Source: Verrucomicrobiota bacterium
GTDB taxonomy: Bacteria > Verrucomicrobiota > Verrucomicrobiia > Chthoniobacterales > UBA10450
Length of the DNA stretch: 10,582 nucleotides
NCBI GenBank assembly: GCA_003218735.1
Contig: QHOJ01000006.1
Coordinates: forward strand, 1-10,582
Reading direction: 5' to 3'
Shown here: positions 7,610 through 10,582 of the stretch, in pieces
How the letters are laid out: the number at the start of each line of letters is the position of its first letter
How positions within the stretch are numbered: position 1 is the stretch's first letter
Program-made: the position numbers and the translations under genes
The notes under the pieces: model-generated
Databases searched by the model: none
Told to the model about the DNA's origin: nothing
The model's input: the letters and a program-made list of their open reading frames with translations, nothing else

Positions 7610-7917
7610 TTACTTTTTCTCAGTTTGTTTCACGCGCTGCGCGAGGGCTGTTTCAATCCGGGCGACATCGCGCCGCAGCAAGCGTAATCGGCTCGGTTGC
7701 TCGAGCTGGCCGCTCTGCTGTTGCAAACGCAGATGCAGACTCTCCTGGCGCAGGTCGCGTCTCTTGGCGCAATATGGTGCAGCGCTCCTGTCATGCCGAG
7801 CGGAGTCGAGGCATCTCTTACTCTCATCTCCCGCAAAGCGCCGCGAAGAACAGTGAGAGATTCTTCGACTGCATCTCGCTTTGCTCCACTTTGCTCAGAA
7901 TGACAAAAAAGTTTCAT
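7610..7917 (-). pseudogene. rpmC: 50S ribosomal protein L29, 5' end replaced by a palindromic repeat
   Basis: L29 lies at the tunnel exit and helps form the docking site for nascent-chain factors. From 7768 down to the TAA at 7610 one frame encodes a clear L29 C-terminal part: RRDLRQESLHLRLQQQSGQL, then EQPSRLRLLRRDVARIETAL and a lysine end, 52 codons. About 15 N-terminal residues of the first helix are missing. In this frame, upstream codons come from the repeat at 7789-7905 back to a TGA at 7897-7895, with no ATG, GTG or TTG. The expected start, ATG AAA at 7917 just after rplP, opens a different frame that crosses the repeat and ends at 7630 with no L29 residues. The gene therefore looks broken, or is expressed by an unusual route. 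L29 is dispensable in E. coli. Confidence 0.8.
7789..7905. repeat. 117-bp imperfect palindromic repeat, MITE-like, inserted in rpmC
   Basis: The element begins TGTCATGC and ends GAATGACA, so its ends are inverted copies (TGTCATKC). The arms continue: left arm GCCGAGCGGAGTCGAGGCAT then CTCTTACT, and the complement of the right arm reads TGTCATTCTGAGCAAAG, then GTCGAAGAATCTCTCACT; the right arm has about 20 extra bases. The centre is GC-rich. Two frames stay open across most of it. It resembles short dispersed palindromes I recall from Verrucomicrobiota and Acidobacteriota genomes, often mistranslated as CHSE-type hypothetical proteins. No transposase is encoded and no target duplication is evident. 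Confidence 0.75.
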
Positions 7918-7924
7918 GGTTTCG

Positions 7925-8350
7925 TCAGGCGGCGGCGACATGATGCCGGCTCAAAAACTTCGTGCGCACCGGTAACTTGTCAGCCGCCAGCCGAAGGGAT
8001 TCACGAGCAACCGACTCGGGCACGCCATCCAGCTCAAACAAAATGTTGCCCGGCCGCACGGTCGCAACCCAGTATTCCGGCTGGCCCTTGCCTTTGCCCA
8101 TCCGCGTTTCCGGCGGACGCGAGGTCACCGATTTATCCGGGAAAATACGGATCCACAATTTGCCTTTCCGTTTCATGTTGCGGGTGAGAGCCACACGCGC
8201 GGCTTCCAACTGGGTGTTTGTGATCCAGGCGCGCTCGAGCGTCTGTAAACCGAACTCACCGAAATCGATTCTGAGATTGCGCGAGGCCGTCCCTTTGCGA
8301 CTTCCTCGCTGGGACTTGCGATACTTCACACGTTTCGGCATCAATGGCAT
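7925..8350 (-). CDS. rplP: 50S ribosomal protein L16
   Basis: L16 organises the A-site region of the large subunit and contacts aminoacyl-tRNA. The 141-residue product has [16 protein letters not shown] at the start, [40 protein letters not shown], and the loop [20 protein letters not shown] with Arg83 at the position hydroxylated in E. coli. Two ATGs are possible, 8350 and 8341. The first has GGAG eight bases upstream and is chosen; the second would give MPKRVKYRK. The broken rpmC follows after seven bases. Confidence 0.97.
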   Translation of the reverse strand: MPLMPKRVKYRKSQRGSRKGTASRNLRIDFGEFGLQTLERAWITNTQLEAARVALTRNMKRKGKLWIRIFPDKSVTSRPPETRMGKGKGQPEYWVATVRPGNILFELDGVPESVARESLRLAADKLPVRTKFLSRHHVAAA

Positions 8351-8358
8351 GGCAGTTT

Positions 8359-8362
8359 CTCC
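8359..8362 (-). promoter_or_regulatory. Shine-Dalgarno for rplP that decides its start
   Basis: AAGGAGA in the 12-nt rpsC-rplP spacer places GGAG eight bases before the ATG at 8350, favouring that start over the in-frame ATG at 8341. Confidence 0.6.
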
Positions 8363-9052
8363 TTAAATTTGCTCAGGGACTGGCAACGGCGGTGGTGATG
8401 GCGCTGATGCGGCCGCTTGCGCGGGTGCTTCTTCCTTTTTACAAATCCAACATTTCACGCCGATTTTGCCATAAACCGTGTTGGCTTCGGCAAATCCGTA
8501 ATCGATTCCAGTTCGCAGCGTGTGGAGAGGAACCTTGCCTTCTCGATACCATTCCGAGCGCGAGATCTCCGCCCCATTAAGACGTCCCGAGCAACGCAGG
8601 CGGATCCCTTCTGCGCCAAAATCCATTGCGGTTTGTACCGCTTTCTTCATCGCCCGGCGATAGGCGATACGGCGCTCAATTTGTAAGGCAACATTTTCGG
8701 CGACCAGCTGCGCGTCGAGCTCCGGCGACTTGATTTCCTGGATGTCGATCTTGATTTGCTTGCCCTGCGCCATCTTCGAAATTTCTTCCGTCATCTTCTC
8801 GATCTCCGCGCCTTTGCGTCCGATGACGATGCCAGGACGCGCCGTGAAAATTGTAACGCGAATACTGTTCCACGCGCGTTCGATCACAATTTTCGAAACC
8901 GCGGCGAACTGCAGCTTCTTCTTCACATAACTGCGAATCTCCAGATCGCTATGCAAAAACGCCGGCAACTCCTGAGGCGAGGCGTACCAGCGCGAGCGCC
9001 AGTCGCGATTCACACCAAGGCGAAATCCAATTGGATTAACTTTTTGTCCCAT
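8363..9052 (-). CDS. rpsC: 30S ribosomal protein S3
   Basis: S3 lies at the mRNA entry site with S4 and S5. The 229-residue product begins [12 protein letters not shown] and carries a KH domain with the GxxG loop in [12 protein letters not shown] (GRKG at 78-81). The C-terminal domain includes RISGRLNG-type sequence here as [20 protein letters not shown] and [10 protein letters not shown], then GKIGVKCWI. From about residue 207 a tail rich in Ala and Pro follows, ending [10 protein letters not shown]. The ATG at 9052 lies three bases after the rplV stop. The nearby S17 leader is also proline-rich. Confidence 0.97.
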   Translation of the reverse strand: MGQKVNPIGFRLGVNRDWRSRWYASPQELPAFLHSDLEIRSYVKKKLQFAAVSKIVIERAWNSIRVTIFTARPGIVIGRKGAEIEKMTEEISKMAQGKQIKIDIQEIKSPELDAQLVAENVALQIERRIAYRRAMKKAVQTAMDFGAEGIRLRCSGRLNGAEISRSEWYREGKVPLHTLRTGIDYGFAEANTVYGKIGVKCWICKKEEAPAQAAASAPSPPPLPVPEQI

Positions 9053-9055
9053 AAA

Positions 9056-9544
9056 TTACTTTTTCGCTCTCTTTCCCGCCGCTTTTTTTTTCTTTGGCGT
9101 TTTTTCCGTGGTTGCCGATTTCTCGGTGGATTCACCGACTACTGCGTGTTTTCGCGACTCTTTCTTTTCTTGTTCTCGTTTCTTTTTCCTCGTTTCCCGC
9201 GTTTCAACTTCGATCTCATCGCTTAACACGATCCGAATGTGACTGGTGCGCTTTAAGATGCGGCTGCCGCTTCCGCGCGCGCGCGGCATCATTCGCTTCA
9301 ACGTCGGGCCTTCACCGACAATCGCTTCCTTCACGACCAGGCTGTCCGGTTTAAGATTGGCATTGTTTTCCGCGTTGGCGACGGCGCTCTTAAGGGTTTT
9401 CCCGATCAAAAATGCCGCTTTTTTCGGCGTAAACGAGAGAAGGTCGAGGGCAGCCGAAACCGGCAGACCTTGAATCTCACGCGTGACTTCGCGCACTTTA
9501 AACGGCGAAATCCGCGCATATTTATATATCGATCTAACTTCCAT
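9056..9544 (-). CDS. rplV: 50S ribosomal protein L22 with long lysine-rich tail
   Basis: L22 lines the polypeptide exit tunnel through its extended beta-hairpin. The core is complete: MEVRSIYKYARISPFKVREV, FTPKKAAFLIGKTLKSAVAN and the hairpin TLKRMMPRARGSGSRILKRT (81-100) followed by SHIRIVLSDE. E. coli L22 stops near this point (110 residues); here residues 112-162 form a highly charged Lys/Glu tail ending KKKKAAGKRAKK. The ATG immediately follows the TAG of the upstream unknown gene with no spacer and no clear ribosome binding site, implying coupling to that gene. Confidence 0.97.
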   Translation of the reverse strand: MEVRSIYKYARISPFKVREVTREIQGLPVSAALDLLSFTPKKAAFLIGKTLKSAVANAENNANLKPDSLVVKEAIVGEGPTLKRMMPRARGSGSRILKRTSHIRIVLSDEIEVETRETRKKKREQEKKESRKHAVVGESTEKSATTEKTPKKKKAAGKRAKK

Positions 9545-10357
9545 CTATTTTAAACTTACATTGGGTTGCGCATCCACCTGGAGACGGTCACCCACTCTTA
9601 TTTTCTGCTTTTCCGAATCCATTTCCTGAATCACGGCGCCGCAAATCTTCTGCCGCACATCCACTACTCGCAGAGTTGCAATCTTCCGGTCATCGCGCAT
9701 CACCCGCATCGGCATCCCAATCTTCACACCTTGTTTTTCGCCGAGATTGCCGACTACGAACGACCATTCGTCTTTCACGCTAATCACGCTCCCATCCATC
9801 AAGCTCGGGAGCGGCGATTCCGGCGCGTTTGTCGATCTTGTCACCAGCTGGTTCGTACTGCGCAATTGCGTCTCCACGTCCATCCGCGCTTGCGCATCTC
9901 CGCCCTGCGATGTTTTCAAGTAACGCAACATCGCCTCGTTCAGCCGCAACATCTGGTCGCGATACTCAGCGCGCTCCTTCTGTGCGAGCTGAAGATCGCT
10001 CACCGCTGCCAACAACCGCTGCTCGAGCTTCGAGCGATCTTTGTTCGCTGAAGCCAGACCCAGTGCTTCCATTCGCAATTCCAAATCGGAATACTTGCGG
10101 CGAAACAACTCCGCCTCAGCATTAGATTCCGCCAGGCTGCTCGTCAACGCCTTGACCGATTCCTGGTCAATCGACAGTTGCTTTCGCAGGTCTTCATTCT
10201 GCGCAAGCAACGTTTCAGCGGTCACAGCGTGTTCCGCGTTTTCAATTTTGGATTCTGACAAAGAACTATTCCCCTCTGCGGCCAGCCCTCGAGCCAGCGT
10301 TACGCAGCCCAACACTAAAGCAGTCGATAGTTGATAGTTGATTGTTGAGAGTTTCAC
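9545..10357 (-). CDS. unknown exported coiled-coil protein inserted between rpsS and rplV
   Basis: I do not recognise a named family. With the GTG at 10357 the product is 270 residues. The N-terminus has a Lys and a hydrophobic stretch STALVLGCVTLARGLAAEG (11-29) that fits a signal peptide; VLGC18 is a weak lipobox and LAA-E a possible signal peptidase I site, so the protein is probably envelope-located. Residues about 45-150 are heptad-rich and charged, a likely coiled coil (ETLLAQNEDLRKQLS, KLEQRLLAAVSDLQLAQKER). After a Ser/Thr/Pro linker, residues 189-263 form a small beta-type domain, SVISVKDEWSFVVGNLGEKQ, GVKIGMPMRV and a late VGDRL, reminiscent of FlgT C-terminal-like domains. A TTG start at 10399 would add 14 residues. 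The TAG abuts the rplV ATG. Confidence 0.85.
   Translation of the reverse strand: MKLSTINYQLSTALVLGCVTLARGLAAEGNSSLSESKIENAEHAVTAETLLAQNEDLRKQLSIDQESVKALTSSLAESNAEAELFRRKYSDLELRMEALGLASANKDRSKLEQRLLAAVSDLQLAQKERAEYRDQMLRLNEAMLRYLKTSQGGDAQARMDVETQLRSTNQLVTRSTNAPESPLPSLMDGSVISVKDEWSFVVGNLGEKQGVKIGMPMRVMRDDRKIATLRVVDVRQKICGAVIQEMDSEKQKIRVGDRLQVDAQPNVSLK
10321..10348. repeat. heptanucleotide tandem repeat in the signal-peptide region
   Basis: The plus strand reads CAGTCGA, TAGTTGA, TAGTTGA, TTGTTGA: two exact and two degenerate seven-base units. On the coding strand this gives the STINYQLST stretch just before the hydrophobic core of the unknown protein. Because the unit is not a multiple of three, any gain or loss of a copy changes the reading frame between the upstream starts and the rest of the gene. 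Confidence 0.7.
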
Positions 10358-10383
10358 TTTGGCAATACGCGCAAGACTCTCAT
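10354..10383 (-). other. possible nine-codon leader ORF before the unknown gene
   Basis: An ATG at 10383 has GAGGGG eight bases upstream (10392-10397), the best ribosome binding site in this junction. It encodes MRVLRVLPK and stops at TGA, which overlaps the GTG start at 10357 as GTGA. This could couple translation into the GTG start, be a frameshifted original start of the same gene, or be chance. Confidence 0.35.
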
Positions 10384-10406
10384 TTCTCTCACCCCTCAAC
10401 CAAAAA

Positions 10407-10582
10407 CTACTTCGTCACCTTCGCCGTATGCGGACCGTGTTTCTTAAACACGCGTGTCGCTGAAAATTCACCGAGCTTGTGACCGACCATGTTCTCGGTA
10501 ATAAAAACGGAATTAAAAGTCTTTCCGTTGTGCACCAAAAACGTGTGCCCGACAAAATCCGGCGTCACCATCGAGCGCCGGG
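10407..10582 (-). CDS. rpsS: 30S ribosomal protein S19, C-terminal part (runs off the window)
   Basis: S19 binds 16S rRNA in the head of the small subunit with S13. The last 58 residues are visible: [20 protein letters not shown], then [20 protein letters not shown] and the basic end [13 protein letters not shown]. This matches the family's RRS-xI-x-P, VHNGK and MVGHKLGEF signatures. The 5' part lies beyond the right edge. The TAG at 10407-10409 is followed by seven bases to a TTG and about 50 bases to the GTG of the unknown gene, where rplV would normally begin. Confidence 0.97.
   Translation of the reverse strand, partial: RRSMVTPDFVGHTFLVHNGKTFNSVFITENMVGHKLGEFSATRVFKKHGPHTAKVTK

Noticed and set aside
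7630..7941. 103-codon minus-strand frame as a real hypothetical gene
   Set aside because: It starts inside rplP, reads through the palindromic repeat and ends in the wrong frame of L29. It is better explained as the disrupted rpmC plus repeat.
7408..8187. 259-codon open frame on the plus strand
   Set aside because: It runs antisense to rpsQ, the L29 remnant, the repeat and rplP. Its translation is Arg/Ser/Pro-rich without recognisable domains, as expected for a shadow of GC-rich coding sequence.

Overview
This window is one long bacterial ribosomal-protein gene cluster, the S10 and spc operons plus the start of the alpha operon. Every gene is on the minus strand, so transcription runs from right (10582) to left (1). 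In transcription order it reads rpsS (3' part), an unknown envelope-type gene, rplV, rpsC, rplP, a broken rpmC, rpsQ, rplN, rplX, rplE, rpsH, rplF, rplR, rpsE, rplO, secY, adk, map, infA, rpmJ and rpsM (5' part). Many junctions overlap as ATGA or lie within a few bases, and I see no terminator or convincing internal promoter, so the block is probably a single transcription unit.

The order secY-adk-map-infA-rpmJ-rpsM is common outside the Proteobacteria. rpsN (S14) is absent between rplE and rpsH, and rpmD (L30) is absent between rpsE and rplO. Moderately high GC, few strong Shine-Dalgarno sequences, Lys- or Pro-rich tails on several ribosomal proteins, an extended SecY and a dispersed palindromic repeat together suggest Verrucomicrobiota or a relative. 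That assignment is an inference from gene layout and general resemblance, not from a search.

Three regions depart from the standard cluster. (1) At 9545-10357 (possibly to 10399) a gene for an exported coiled-coil protein with a small beta-type C-terminal domain sits between rpsS and rplV, which are normally adjacent; its stop codon abuts the rplV start. Its 5' end holds a heptanucleotide tandem repeat and a nine-codon mini-ORF with a better ribosome binding site than the gene itself. (2) At 7610-7917 the L29 gene has lost its N-terminal coding part to a 117-bp imperfect palindromic repeat; the conserved C-terminal 52 codons remain but are out of frame with the only good start. (3) The infA-rpmJ spacer (384-419) carries three copies of a CGCGGA/TCCGCG element that can form two mutually exclusive hairpins just upstream of rpmJ.

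Most of the products work together: large- and small-subunit ribosomal proteins, the translation initiation factor IF-1, methionine aminopeptidase for nascent-chain processing, SecY for protein export, and adenylate kinase for nucleotide balance. The unknown gene is the only member with no evident link to translation or export machinery.
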